DNA from: Gautieria morchelliformis
Taxonomy: Eukaryota; Basidiomycota; Agaricomycetes; Gomphales; Gomphaceae
Assembly: GCA_015179125.1 (NCBI GenBank)
Contig: WHVA01000555.1
Span: 1 to 64,000, forward strand
Length of the DNA: 64,000 bases
Direction of reading: 5' to 3'
In this document: positions 22,761 through 34,989 of the stretch, in pieces
Position numbering within the stretch: the first letter of the stretch is position 1
Layout of the letters: each line of letters begins with the position of its first letter
Made by a program: the position numbers and the translations under genes
The notes under the pieces: generated by a model
What the model was told of the DNA's origin: nothing
What the model saw: only the letters and a program-made list of their open reading frames with translations
Database searches by the model: none

Positions 22761-23677
22761 TATTTATGGTACAGATGGTGCTAGACCGAGATCTGAAGCC
22801 GCGCTTAGGATCCCTGACCGAGATATGAGCACCGGCGCATTATCATGCGCCGGTGGCACTTGATTGTCTCACGACCCTTCTACACATCCTCACAGTGCTA
22901 TTCTATTAGTTAAGTAGCTAGTCATGTATGTAGCAAACCTCAGGCACTCAAACTCCATTATTGAGCTATTGTTCGGGCCCACTGAGGCCAGTGATTCCTT
23001 TCACTCGAAGGTGTTATGAGTCGGTGTGTCCGTTGTTGTCACTGCGTGTGCGGTGTTAGCGCAAACAACACAGTTGTTTTCCCATCCCCATTCTCTTCAC
23101 TAACTTCCACAACCTCCTCATGCATACACAACCCTGCCACCACGACTTTCAACAATTCCCTGGCATTGACGAGGCTTGACCATTGGCCAGTCGAGCCGAA
23201 CAAGTCGAGGAGTCTCAACTTGAGAGGTGACGCGACCCCTTTAACTTGGGGTGCGAGTGCCTTCAACTACATCCAGACATCCATGTCATCCAGGTTGAAG
23301 GTTCCATCCGCGTTGTCACGGATGGCGGTGGGGATTCGTTTCGGGGTTATGTATCCAACCCCTTAGGATAGCGGCGATGTCGTGCAGGGTACCGCTCGCT
23401 ATTCATTCCGAGGGAAAGCGCAATCAGCGCATACCTGGCGGCGTCACCGTCGCACATGATTAATGACCCTGCCCTACAACGGCAGGTAGCATTGGTCGAG
23501 GCCCAGTACATCGGGCCTCACGTGGGCCTGCCGACACCGGCGGGGACAGTTCACCCTCCCTACCCGGGGGAGGGAGTGATCATGCCACTCGGAGACCCGC
23601 CCATCTCCGAGACAGGCCTCTACCACGACCGGTAGGAAAGACACAGCGTCGTATGCAATGGTAAGACATCTTCCCAC
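22761..23677. other. No supported gene
   Basis: A short GCACCGGCGCAT-type palindrome lies near 22830. No coding frame or element boundary is convincing. Confidence 0.35.
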
Positions 23678-25866
23678 TCAACGACCCACGCTTTGTTGAG
23701 CTCCTAGTGCGTGCAAAAGACATGCCACAATACTTGCCCACATGCGAGATGATCGGTCAAGCAGGACAAGGTGGACGTGCGACGTTAGTCGATCAATGAC
23801 TACCATCAGGTAGTCACAGTCATTAGGTTTGGGCAGGGGCCCCATGAAGTCGATGCCAATCGACTGCCACAGCCTATCCGGAATGGGTAGGCTGTGTAGT
23901 AAGCCTTTGGGCCATTGTGGCCCAGTGTTCATCATCTGGCACTTCACGCACGATGTGCAGAATGACTCAATGTCCGGGCTCATGCCTGGCCACCAGTATG
24001 ACCTTCGAACGTAGTTCGATGTCTTCAGATGGCCGTAGTGATGGACTATCTGGTGTGCTCGATCGATGATTATTTCGATCAGCCTCCTTCCCCCCTGAAG
24101 AACAGTGTCAAGATTGGTTTTTAGGCATTAATATCGTGTATTAGTGAACACAGCAAATGCCTGAATAACTTGTGCGAATAAGTATGCCGTTCGGTGAAGA
24201 GGGTGACCCAATAAATGTTCACAAGATAAGAGGGCTGCCCGAACGGAGCTCGCCCTGTCTACAGTTGTAGAGAAATAGTCTGTGACACTTGATGATGTAG
24301 CGTGCAAGGTGTCATGGAAAGGTTGTCTAAGTAGCGACAATCCTTTCGCCGGCGAAGGTGCTCCTTCAGAGCCCTTCGCTGACAGCACAGAAAATAGTTT
24401 GAAGGCTAAGGTAACAAAGGTGAAGTATGAGAACTCACCAGTGATGCCTAAGTCCTCTTCTGGTCGAAGATAGACATCTACAGGAGAAGGCTCAAGACAA
24501 TAGTCACAGCGAGGTCAAGTTTGCAGAAGATGGACGTATGATAATTGAACTGGAGAATATACATGCGAATGTAGACTACTTATATCAAATGCTCATATGA
24601 TGCTAGCGAATAGGAAAGAGGCCATCTGGAGTCAGGGTTGGATAGGGGTGAGCGCTCAGGATACATAATAGATGCAATAGACATACAATAGAGTAGAAAA
24701 GGGGGTGCGAACATGAAACGACAGAGAGGGAAAGGGCGAAGGCCCCTATGTACGAAAATATGCCTTGGAACCTGCATATACACCACCCTGCATGGACTCT
24801 TCGTCTTCTGGGTTGATCCTACATGACCTACGGGTAGGACGTCCTGCAAATGTATCCCGGCCATATGAACACCTAAAGGGGATGGATCAAGAAGGTGATG
24901 GGGCCAGTGATGAGCCATCACACCCGGTAAAGGGTGTCAATCATGTCCGATGGCATGCCTGCTGGCGAATGATGCGAGCAGCGAATGGTCATTCAGCGAA
25001 TGTGGCGAAGGGCGAGTGGAACGACCATAGTTGGGGAGTGGTCGGAGGGTATGGCGAACTCAGGCGAAGATGCAAGAGGAGTGATGAGATGAGGAACAGG
25101 GACAGCAGGGTAAGGGAAATATACGGGTCATGACAAACAGATCGGGGGACGGCGATGGCGTCTCTTTTGAGCTGATTCTTAGTCCAGATCAGCCCGTCCT
25201 GGATTCTGAATCTCGGGTGCGTGTCCAAGTGCTCCATGATCTTTGAGAACATGAGGTCCCTATGGTACGCCTCTCGTAAGACCTTGAACAGGTCTATGCC
25301 TTGTTCAATGCTCCGGCACAGGGGTGCACCATCGTTACCTGTGGCGATGACACTGACATCATCGTCATCGTCGTTGCCTGATGCAGTGCCGTTCACAGGC
25401 TTTTGTGAGCCCTCATTTAATGCGGCGGATTCCAATATCCGTGCCTCTGCCTTCTCTGCGAGGCGTTTAGACCGTCTCGTCACTGCTGTTCGCAGCTCGA
25501 TATAGCGGTCGGTGGGCAGTAGTTCATCTTCCGGGTCTGAACGTGCGTCTGCATTTACGAAGGCATGGTCCGGGTGATTGTCATCACTCGTGTCGCTCTC
25601 GTAGTAGCGCGACAGGCAGTCCACTACCTTGTTCTCTACACCGTCAACATGTACAGTGTTGAAGTTGAAACGGGACAGGAACTCCCACCATCTGACCTGG
25701 CGGTTGGATAAGCTCTTCTGGGTCTTGAAGTATTCGAGCCCTTTGTGGTCTGTGACGAGGGTGAACCTTCGTCCCAGCAGTTTATCCTCCCATTTCATGA
25801 GAGCCTTGAGCACCGCAATTGTCTCATGCTCGTGAGTCCGGTAGTGTTGCTGAGCAACACTGAACT
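23678..25866 (-). pseudogene. Gypsy A RNase H-integrase fragment split by a solo LTR
   Basis: 25866-25141 encodes RNase H (SVAQQHYRTHEHETIAVLKA, LVTDHKGLEYF) and the linker to integrase (FRIQDGLIWTKNQ). The frame is cut at IAVPRSV by the LTR at 24106-25135 and resumes at 24105 with the zinc finger (HHYGHLKTSNYVRRSYWWPG, CTSCVKC) and the first catalytic Asp (IGIDFMGPLP). It stops near 23678. The reading frame is cleaner than in the plus-strand copy, for example VIDRLTSHVHL intact where the other has a stop. RT upstream is missing. Confidence 0.85.
24106..25135. mobile_element. Complete solo LTR (LTR-C), TSD AACAG
   Basis: 1,030 bp flanked by AACAG at 24101-24105 and 25136-25140. The plus strand begins TGTCAAGATTGG and ends GGGTCATGACA, so the outermost five bases are an inverted TGTCA/TGACA pair and orientation is unclear. 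Partial copies lie at 6155-7047, 7072-7286 and about 26160-26370. Confidence 0.85.
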
Positions 25867-26370
25867 CTCCTGAACCAGCGAACGACTTCCCAAACCAGCG
25901 AATATCTTGCCAACATATTCGTCGCCATACTGCTTTCACATTCGCTATTCGCATCATTCCTGCCAGGACCCCAGGTGTTGGGGCCATCATCCATCATAGA
26001 ACCCATCATCTGTTAAACTCCCACTCCATGACAGACCCACATGCTCAGGAAGCATTCGGATAGTGTCAGTTGCAGCCTCCGTGCAGGTTGGACTCAATGG
26101 GACTCATACCACTGCAGGGCAGGACGAATTAGCTTCGCTGAAGTTTTCACTATACAGTTGTTATGACTCATTCATTTCTTGTACCCAGCTATCCCTGTTT
26201 TCCCTTTCACCACTCTTCCATGTTCGCTCGGCTTCGCTCCATTCACCCTTTGCTTCATTCACTATTTGCCACATTCGCCAAATGACCATTCACTACTCGC
26301 ATCATTCGCCTGTAGCCATGCCATCACACATGATCGACATCCTTTACCCGGATTGATGGTTCATCACGTA
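25867..26370. mobile_element. Reversed copy of the 7072-7640 repeat
   Basis: Reverse-complement match to 7072-7640, including the LTR-C end. It lies between the gypsy A RNase H fragment and a retroelement-like ORF, and it truncates both. Confidence 0.55.
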
Positions 26371-26374
26371 GGAT

Positions 26375-27220
26375 GGGTATCGAGTGGTAGGTGATGGGGT
26401 CCCAGTCAGCTTGTCCACGCTGTGATTTGGGTCTGCCAGGATCTGTGCTGCTACCGCCTCCACTATCCTTTGGGTGGTGCCGTCGCTTTCCTGCTGCAGT
26501 TCCTCCACGGTTCCCGCTAAGCTTCCAGTGGAGTCGCAGATGGTTTGGGTTGCGGATTCAATCTGCTGGATGACTGGTGCCAGGATGTCGTTGACACCTG
26601 ACAGTCTCTCCCTGATGATCGTCGCTATTTCCGAAGTGGTTGTTCTATCTGCCAGATCAATCAGTAAGGTGGAAATTGCCTTTATACCTTCCTGTGTTGT
26701 TTTGGGGATGGTGGATTGCACCTCTGCCAAGTGTAGCAACGCTGTCGCCAGGTTGTAGTAGGTTATCACTTGTCGTTCCGGTAGAAGCCTCCTGGCAAGC
26801 AGGAACTGGTGCGTGTCCTCCGGCATGAGTTGTGGCTTTCTGATCATGTCCTCAGCATTGCCTCCGATAGCGTTCTGAGATGCAGAATGGAGGTTGCGGG
26901 CGTCATGGTTGGTCGGGGATGCTCGCGCAGGCAGGACCCTCTTGCCGGGAATTACCGCCATTGGGTTCTGCTTTTTGCATGTCGTTTGTGGATGCTGATG
27001 ACTGGGGGGTGAGTGTTGCGTTCCGTGTGGTGTTAATTGGGGTTTTGTGGTGATTTCGAGCTTGGAGGCTCTGGAGGAGCGTGGGAAAATTGCCGATGGT
27101 GGTGGTTGACTTCTTAGGTAAGTCCTCTTCAAGAGGTTGAAGAGGAGGAGGGTGACCCTCAGGAAACTGAGGATCAAGAAGGGAATGGCGAACCAGCAGA
27201 GGCCTGGGAGCTGGAACCAT
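26375..27220 (-). pseudogene. Possible ORF1/Gag-like protein of a non-LTR element
   Basis: A Pro/Ser/Thr-rich first part (27220-26903) and a helical second part (about 26880-26375) lie in different frames. The second part reads ITYYNLATALLHLAEVQ, AISTLLIDLADRTTTSEIA and IESATQTICDSTGSLAGTVEE. Similar helical segments precede reverse transcriptases in basidiomycete LINE-like elements, but this is recalled similarity, not a search result. A frame overlapping the 5' side also encodes a hydrophobic segment. Confidence 0.35.
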
Positions 27221-29570
27221 CCCAATACTATGATTGTGATGAAGACATGGCAGACAACCAGACTGCCTACAGATCCAGCGTGATTAGAATCACGCAGGTA
27301 GATGAGACAGCCAAAGTCATGGCTTCTCGAACGATGGCCCCAGATAAGGCAGCCAAACCAATGTATCATCATCGGAGCAAACACTGCACGCAACCTGCAA
27401 CGTGGCGTTGCGCGCGGGGCGGGCGTAGAACCGGGGCGGCGCCACCTCCGCTTCCGCGTCCTCATGCTCCACCATCGTGTCGTCGCTCCCAATCTGCGCC
27501 ATCGCCGCCTCCTTCCCCCTCCATTCCCCCTCCCTCTCCGTAGGCTCAGACGTAGAGTAGAGTCCCGCTCGCCCTGCCCTCCCCTCTCACCCTCTCACCC
27601 GACCGTTCTCGCTCCTGCTCCCGCAGCCCGCGCCTCCGCCCCCAAGCATGACCCGCCGTTCGATGGCCTGCACGAACACGGAGAGCTCGTCGTCGTCTGT
27701 CGTGGTGGGGAGGAAGGCGGGGGAGGCGGGCTTGGGCTGTGAATACAGGGCGTCAGTATGCGAGTGGTGATTAGATGGGGAAGGCAAACGCGAAGGGGAG
27801 GAGGCGGCCCCTGGGAGAAGGGGTATGTTGGGGAGCGAGGCGAGGAATGTAAAAGCAAATGATGGCGAGTATGAGGTGGAATACAGTAGAGCAAGTGATC
27901 GCACGAAAAATACAGTAGGACAAACGACTCACAACGCAGTGCATAGCAGCGTTTCTAGTCCTGAAAGGACGAGACAAAAACGCCCGAACCAAGGACTTAC
28001 GGAAGGTCTCCCACCACCGTGACTGTCCCCCGCCCCGCCATACTCCCTCTCCTCCGCCTCACTGAACATCTCGAGGCTGCCAGGGTTCCCCCCCGCTTCC
28101 AATCCCGAATCGCCACCCGGCCTCCCCAAACTCCCGTCGCTCCGGCCCACGCCAGACGCAGCCGCCGCCGCCGACGCAGCATAGTGATGCCCAAAGCTGC
28201 TGGACTATCTTTCCCCGCGGGCGGGAAGGGGCGGGGCGGGGCGTATGCGCATGGGGGACGATGCTGTGGGGGACGGGCGGGGCCCGTCCGTCGTGATGGG
28301 CGACACGGGGGGATACGTAGGCGATGATAGCGCCGCCGCGCCTAAGGGCGACCCCGGGATTGGGCGCTTGGGGAGGCTTACCGCGGCGGCGGCCGTCGAC
28401 GCAAACCCGGATCCGCTAAGAGGGGAATGGCGCATGCTCGCGGACTGCGAGTGCTGCGACTGGACGGAGGGGAACGACGGGAATGCGGGGAGTGGAAGGG
28501 AGGAGAGGTCGGGGCGCCGGAGGAGATGGTGGTGCTCTTGAACGGGTAGATCGCGTTGATGGAGGTGGCGAGTGGGAAGGCGGGGGAGGCTTGGCCGAGA
28601 CCAGGGGATGCACGGCACGGCGAGCCCGACCCGAACGCCGACAACTCGGGCGCTAGCGCTATGCGAGTCTGGCGCGGAGCACGGGCCTGGAGCCTGATCC
28701 GTGGGCGATCCCCGAGCCTGCGCGGGGCCAGGCGAAGCGGTCCGCGAGGCTGAGACCCGTCAGGGAGCGTGGCAGACTCGCCCTGAGCCGGGACCGGCCG
28801 GCGCGTTGGCTGGAGAGACTGCTGCTCAGTGCTGGCGTGCGGTGACGGTAGGCGTAAAGCCCACGTTGTCCTCTGACAGGACGGACTCGAGGGCGTCTTT
28901 CGAAAATGCGGCGGTGAGGATGTACGTCACACGGATGGAGAGGAAGCCGAGGGGGTGGAGGATGGGGGGAAGGGCATGTGAGGCGCATAGGTGGGGCGGC
29001 TGGGTGTGGGAGAGGGGTAGATTGAAGTGGAGAGTGGGTAAGGCTGCAGCGCACGACAATACCGAGCGGGCCCGCCTCCGGCGCCTTAGCCGGCGGAACA
29101 GGGACCACGCGGGGAGGACCAGCAGCAGCGCGAACATGCTCCGAAAAACAGATCTAGCTTGTACACCGTGGAGAGGGCGACGTCCGCGTGCCGGGTGTGG
29201 ATGGATGAAGGTGCGTGGAGCTTGCCGCCGCCCCTTGTCCTAACGGTTGTCCTAACGTTTAGTAGTGATGTGCATGATCATGGAATTTAAGTTGTCCTGC
29301 CTGGTCCGACTATTCGAGCACTCTCAAGCTCACGAGTTAGGTCCCTTCGATCCGCATCGCGATAACACAACTACATGTAACATCTGGATCCGGAGTTTCG
29401 CTTGCGTGTGGCACTAGCGTTGTCGCTGAAACAGCTTGGTATTACGTTCGTACCCTTCATTGCCCACTGCAGCCATGCACAGTTATCCTCGACTTTCGCC
29501 ATCCGCTCGGCGTCCCTCTCGACGGTAGAGCCTAGAGACGCTCGCAGCTGGCTTTCAGGGACCCCAGGGC
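27221..29570. other. GC-rich region, no confident gene model
   Basis: Very GC-rich DNA with overlapping Pro/Ser/Arg-rich frames on both strands. The best candidate is a minus-strand frame at 28826-29137 whose start (MFALLLVLPAWSLFRRLRRR) could be a membrane anchor. It could continue through Ser/Pro-rich exons to about 28205, but I could not close a model. A promoter for the NLR gene at 29638 may lie at the right edge. Confidence 0.3.
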
Positions 29571-29637
29571 GATGTCCGAGTCTTCTCATTCCCACGTTCT
29601 CACCGCAGCACTGCGTCCTTCTTTCCCGTGTACCACG

Positions 29638-32600
29638 ATGTCCTCTACCAGCGACCGTAACCAGCAGATCCCCAAAGCTTCCACTTCACCCAGGCAAGAC
29701 GAACCGCCGTCGATCGCAACCTCGTCTCTGGAACCTTCAGCGGTAAGCAAGGTTTATTCTCGGAATCTAAAAGATCAAAGGACGTCTGACGACTCTCCAT
29801 GGGATCCAGATTGTCTCGCCGTCCACCTCTGGTATTGCAGCAAGGAGCATGGCCATTGAATCTACCTCGACGCCCCAAACCAATGATCGTCAGGGTACCG
29901 GGCTTAGGTTGCTTTCACTCGGTGAGTCTTTATGTTTGCTATGTGACACTTTCTGACTCCCTGCGCAGACGGCGGCGGCATTCGTGGGTTGTCCGAACTC
30001 ATCATCATAAAGGAAATTATGCAAAGAATTCAGCGCCAAGAAGGGCGAGAAACGATGCCCCTTCCGTGCGAATATTTCGATTTGATCGGCGGGACAAGTA
30101 CAGGAGGGTAAGTACTTTTCCTTGTCGTCGTCGCGCTCTAATCCGCCCGTCTAGGCTCATAGCCCTCATGCTCGGGCGTCTCCGCCTGCCGGTCGATGAG
30201 GCAATCGATGCTTATGGCAGATTCGCCTCACAGGTTTTCTCGGACAAGAAACAGCCTTGGAAGGATGGAATGTTCAAGGCATCCAAGTTGGAGGGTGCCT
30301 TCAAGGCCATCGTCCAGGAAGCAATTGGTGACCCTAATGCACGCATGTTTGATCCGAGGCCAAGCAACGAGGGCTGCAAGACGTACGTTCAGGGTGCCGC
30401 ATCTTCCTGATACGCAGCTGATTGAACTCAGTTTTGTCTGTGCGATGCCGGCCAAGAATATAGGCATCCCCCGCCTCTTTCGCACGTACAGCGTGGAAAG
30501 GAACGAATCGGTCGACTGCGCCATCTGGGAGGCCGCTCGTGCTACATCTGCCGCTCCTACTTTCTTCAAACGTATTTTCATCGGCAAACCACCTCTGGAT
30601 GAAGAATTTGTCGATGCCGGTCTGGGTTGCAACAACCCTGTCAAGCAAATCCTGAGGGAGGCAGAACACATCTTTCCGCACCAACATATTGCTTGCGTCC
30701 TAAGTATTGGGACTGGTCTTGTCACCACAACGGGCCTACCGGCACCCAGTCTGTTCAATAGGTTCATTCCTTTAGATGTAGCCGAGGTATTGAAGAATAT
30801 CACAACCGAGTGTGAAGCCACAGCAGAGGAAACTGAATTCAGCTTCAGATCTATTGCGAATGCTTACTTCCGGTTCAACGTTGAACAAGGAATGCAAAAT
30901 GTGACACTAGCGCAGTGGGAAAGGCTGAGAGAGGTGAAAACCCACACATTGCAGTATCTGCAGCTGGGCAAAGTAGACAAGATGCTTACAGCGGCTGTCA
31001 AGGCTCTGAGAGAGCGGCAGGAAGTGATACCTGTTGCACACCTCATCAGTGCGTATAACCTGCATTGCCTCACAACTGATAATATATGTTTTATGATAGA
31101 CACCATTGGTGTAAGCCCTGTCAGCAGGGAACCTGAAACAAGAGCACGTCTTAAGAATTGCCCTCCACCAACAAGCAGGTTTACCGGGAGAGCTGATATC
31201 CTTATGCAACTAGAGGGATACTTCTTTGCAGAATGGCCATCTGCTGAGGTGGAACAGCGCATATTTGTCTTGTATGGGCTTGGTGGGGCTGGAAAAACTC
31301 AGATTGCATTGACATTCATTGACAAGTTTTATCAACGGTGGGGTAGTTTACCTAGGTTTGTTATGTCTCAACTGACATGTTTTGTGTCCAGTTTCTGGAG
31401 AGTCTATTGCATTGATGCAAGTAGTGAACAAGCCCTAGAGTCAGGCCTTGAAGAGATTTCTCATGAAGTGGGAATTGGCAAGACCACCAATGAGGCTCTT
31501 GACTGGCTCACAGGACAACACCAAAGATGGCTGCTCTTCTTGGATAATGCTGACGACCCAGGCATTAACCTTCGAAAGTACTTCCCAGCGTGCAAGCATG
31601 GAAACATCCTCATAACAAGCCGTAATGTGGAATGTCGGTTGCATTCACCAAACTCCCACTATAATGTTTCAGGGTTGGATCCTGATGATGCCATTCAACT
31701 GCTTCTTACATTCACAATGTCCAATGATTCTGAGAACAATCAAAGAGTGGCATCTGTGATTGTAGATGAACTTGGGTATCTTGCCCTGGCTATTGTGCAA
31801 GCAGGAGCTTATATCTCAAAGTCTTGCAACATGGATGAATACGTTCAGGCCTTCAAGGTGGACCGGGCAGAACTGATGCAGACACATTCTGTGCAGACAC
31901 TGGATGACTATCAGTTGGCAGTCTATACGACATGGGAACTTAGCTGGAAACAGCTTAGTGTTACAGCAGCAAAGCTCTTACACCTGTGTGCATATTTGCA
32001 TTACGGGGGTATTTCTAAAAGTATATTTGAAAAAGCTGCTGGCAGGCAGAGGGATGGCCCATTTGATGATGCAAAGGCATTTCTACATAACTTTCAAACT
32101 ACAAATGGTACCTGGAGCGACTTCAGATTTAATAATGTAATTAATGAGCTGGCATCGTATTCCCTGATCAGCATGAATGGACAGAGCAAAACATTTTCCA
32201 TTCATCCACTGGTACATGGTTGGGCTCAAGACCGTGCAGGGGACATAGAGCGCAAAGCAAATTGCAAATGCATATTACAGATACTATCACTTTCTATTCC
32301 ATATGGAAATGGCATAGAGGACTATGCATTCAGGAGAACTCTTCTACCTCATATTTCTAAGCCTCATGCAAAGACAAATAGGTCTGATATATGTGAGAGC
32401 TTTTGGCTTGTATATAATGATGCAGGGCGATGGAAGGGGGCCAGTGAACTAGGGTTAGTAGTAATGGACACTAGGAAGCGGATGCTGGGAGCAGAGCACC
32501 CTGACACATTACGTGCCATGGCAAATCTTGCCAAAACCTATAGAAATCAGGGCCGGTGGAAGGAGGCTGAGGAACTGGAGGTTCCTGTCTTGGAGACAAC

Positions 32601-33630
32601 GAAGAGGGTGCTTGGTGAGGAGCACCCTGACACACTACACTCCATGGCAAATCTTGCCAGTACCTATTGGAATCAGGGCCAGTGGAAGGAGGCTGAGGAA
32701 CTGGAGGTTCCTGTCATGGAGACAAGGAAGAGGGTGCTTGGTGAGGAGCATCCTGACACACTACGCTCCATGGCAAATCTTGCCAGCACCTATCACAATC
32801 AGGGCCGGTGGAAGGAGGCTGAGGAACTGGAGGTTCCTATCATGGAGACAAGGAAGAGGGTGCTTGGTGAGGAGCATCCTGACACACTACGCTCCATGGC
32901 AAATCTTGCCAGTACCTATCGGAATCAGGGCCGGTGGAAGGAGGCTGAGGAACTGGAGGTTCCTGTCATGGAGACAAGGAAGAGGGTGCTTGGTGAGGAG
33001 CACCCTAACACACTACGTTCCATGGTGAATCTTGCCAGTACCTATCGGAATCAGGGCCGGTGGAAGGAGGCTGAGGAACTGGGGGTTCCTGTCTTGGAGA
33101 CATGGAAGAGGGTGTTTGGTGAGGAGCATCCTGATACACTACGCTCCATGGCAAATCTTGCCAGCACCTATCAGAATCAGGGCCGGTGGAAGGAGGCTGA
33201 GGAACTGGAGGTTCCTGTCATGGAGACAAGGAAGAGGGTGCTTGGTGAGGAGCACCCTGACACACTATGTTCCATGGTGAATCTTGCCAGTACCTATCAG
33301 AATCAGGGCCGGTGGAAGGAGGCTGAGGAACTGGGGGTTCCTGTCTTGGAGACATGGAAGAGGGTGTTTGGTGAGGAGCATCCTGATACACTACGCTCCA
33401 TGGCAAATCTTGCCAGCACCTATCACAGTCAGGGTCGGTGGAAGGAGGCTGAGGAACTGGAGGTTCCTGTCATGGAGACAAGGAAGAGGGTGCTTGGTGA
33501 GGAGCATCCTGACACATTAGGCTCCATGGTGAATCTTGCCAGTACCTATCAGAATCAGGGCCGGTGGAAGGAGGCTGGTGAACTGGAAGTTCTCGTTTTG
33601 GAGACAAAGAAGAGGGTGTTTGGTGCATAA
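29638..33630 (+). CDS. Patatin-NB-ARC-TPR NLR-like protein, five exons
   Basis: Exons 29638-29742, 29810-29921, 29969-30107, 30155-30382 and 30432-33630; introns of 47-67 nt with GT-AG ends; phases close to 1,260 aa. An in-frame ATG at 29572 is an alternative start. The patatin-like phospholipase domain has DGGGIRG (from residue 73), nucleophile elbow GTSTG (about 113-117) and dyad Asp in VDAG (256). The NB-ARC has P-loop GLGGAGKT (477-484), Walker B WLLFLDNADD (Asp about 566), GNILITSRN and a GLPLAL-like LGYLALAI. From about 862 there are nine full 42-residue TPRs and one partial. This is the architecture of fungal NLRs implicated in non-self recognition. Lipase, switch and sensor domains all look intact. 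A 36-49 nt intron-like stretch near 31335-31390 was left unspliced because the frame stays open. Confidence 0.88.
32431..33628 (+). repeat. Tandem 126 bp TPR-coding repeats
   Basis: Nine and a half units of 42 codons (WKEAEELEVPVMETRKRVLG-type, then EEHPDTLRSMANLASTY). Units 6-7 and 8-9 are almost identical as pairs, each with the LGVPVLETWKRVFG variant followed by the standard form. This indicates a recent duplication of a 252 bp dimer. Confidence 0.92.
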
Positions 33631-34510
33631 CATGCTGATACACTATACTCTATGGAGAATATTACATGGTTAGAGCAGGGCTGATGGAAGGATGCTGCGG
33701 AACTGGAGGTTTCTATCATAGAGGTAAAAATAAGTGTGCTTGGTGAGAAATATCCAGACTCACTATGCTCTATAAGGAATATTGCTGCTATCTATGGGCA
33801 CCTGTCAAGGGAAAACCCATTGGTTCCATTTCTCATCTTCTCCATCCTCTATTTCTCTTTGTCCCTATTCCTGATTTTCACATCCAATGGAGGTTATTCA
33901 TAAAGTATATGTTCTACGAGATAAGGTCCTATATAGTATATATTGCAAGACTAGTATTTCAAATATATTAGATTTATAGAACAACACTGATATGTATAAA
34001 ATGTCTGTATGACTATGTTCATCTTGGTTGAAAAGATATATTAGAATATTACAATGAGAGACTGAAGATTGATAGACACTTAGGAGGATGTTCATATTGA
34101 CAATAATGTACATTCTGCTAGGATGTATTAGATATCTTTTAAAATATCAACCCTAACTGCATTCAGAGTCCACCTTTTTGAGCAATTTGTATATTGTGGA
34201 TATCCTAAAAAATTTTGAATGTTCTGATCTTTTAAACATATATTTGTATGTGGAACATAATGTGTATTGAGATACCAGAGCAATTTCATATAGGATTTGG
34301 ATAACTATATATAGGAAATTCTTTAGATGTATGGAGGTTAATCAAAAAGGTCATGTGATACAACATATATAAGTATATAATATATATTATAAGAGTATTA
34401 ATAACAACATATAGGAATATATTGTAGTATTTATGAGGAGAATAATAGATGTTATTAGAAGATTTTGTATATATTTAAACATCTTGGAGATATATATACA
34501 TATGAGAGAG
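33631..34510. other. Decayed TPR repeats, then AT-rich spacer
   Basis: After the NLR stop, about 33631-33795 still aligns to one and a half further TPR units in the same frame (HADTLYSMENI, SVLGEKYPDSLCSIRNIAAI) with another stop. From 33880 the DNA is AT-rich, with no coding potential seen. Confidence 0.55.
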
Positions 34511-34639
34511 CATTCATTAGACTAAGGTAGAGGACACCAAAAACCAGCACCCTTTACATGAACTACCAGGCGTATTTAGACCATACCGCCGGCTGTAAAT
34601 ACTCTCATGTAGTAACATACACGCTGTCAGGGGAACACC

Positions 34640-34792
34640 GATCGCACTGTGTATGATCGCACTGTGCATGATCGCACTGTGTATGATCGCACTGTGCATG
34701 ATCGCACCGTGCATGGTCACACCGCACTGTGCGTGGTCGCACTGTGTACGATCGCACTGTGCGTTATCGCACACTGCATCATCGCAGCGTGT
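34640..34792. repeat. 15 bp minisatellite
   Basis: Units of GATCGCACTGTGCAT, regular in the first half and drifting in the second. Confidence 0.85.
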
Positions 34793-34989
34793 TGTTGGTG
34801 GCCCCTGAGCTTCTCCTAGCCTTTAGCATCCTTTTGTCTTGTGTTCCATTTATTTCCCTTTCTGTTCCGGCCCCTTCCGACATCATTCCTTCCTTATCTG
34901 TCCAGCCCTGTTATTGCCAGCATGATTGCTTATGTAACTTGGGCATTCGGTGATCGGGCTAGCATGCCCGCGTTTGCTTATAGTCGTAG

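Noticed and set aside
27302..28650. Several Pro/Arg-rich genes on both strands
   Set aside because: High GC keeps many frames open; no domain and no closing exon model was found.
31335..31390. Extra intron in the NLR NB-ARC region
   Set aside because: Candidate 49 nt and 46 nt introns break the frame, and a 36 nt one is shorter than the others; the unspliced frame is open.
32513..33520. Plus-strand frames with repeated GGRRLRNWRFLSWRQ
   Set aside because: Out-of-frame reading of the NLR's TPR repeats.
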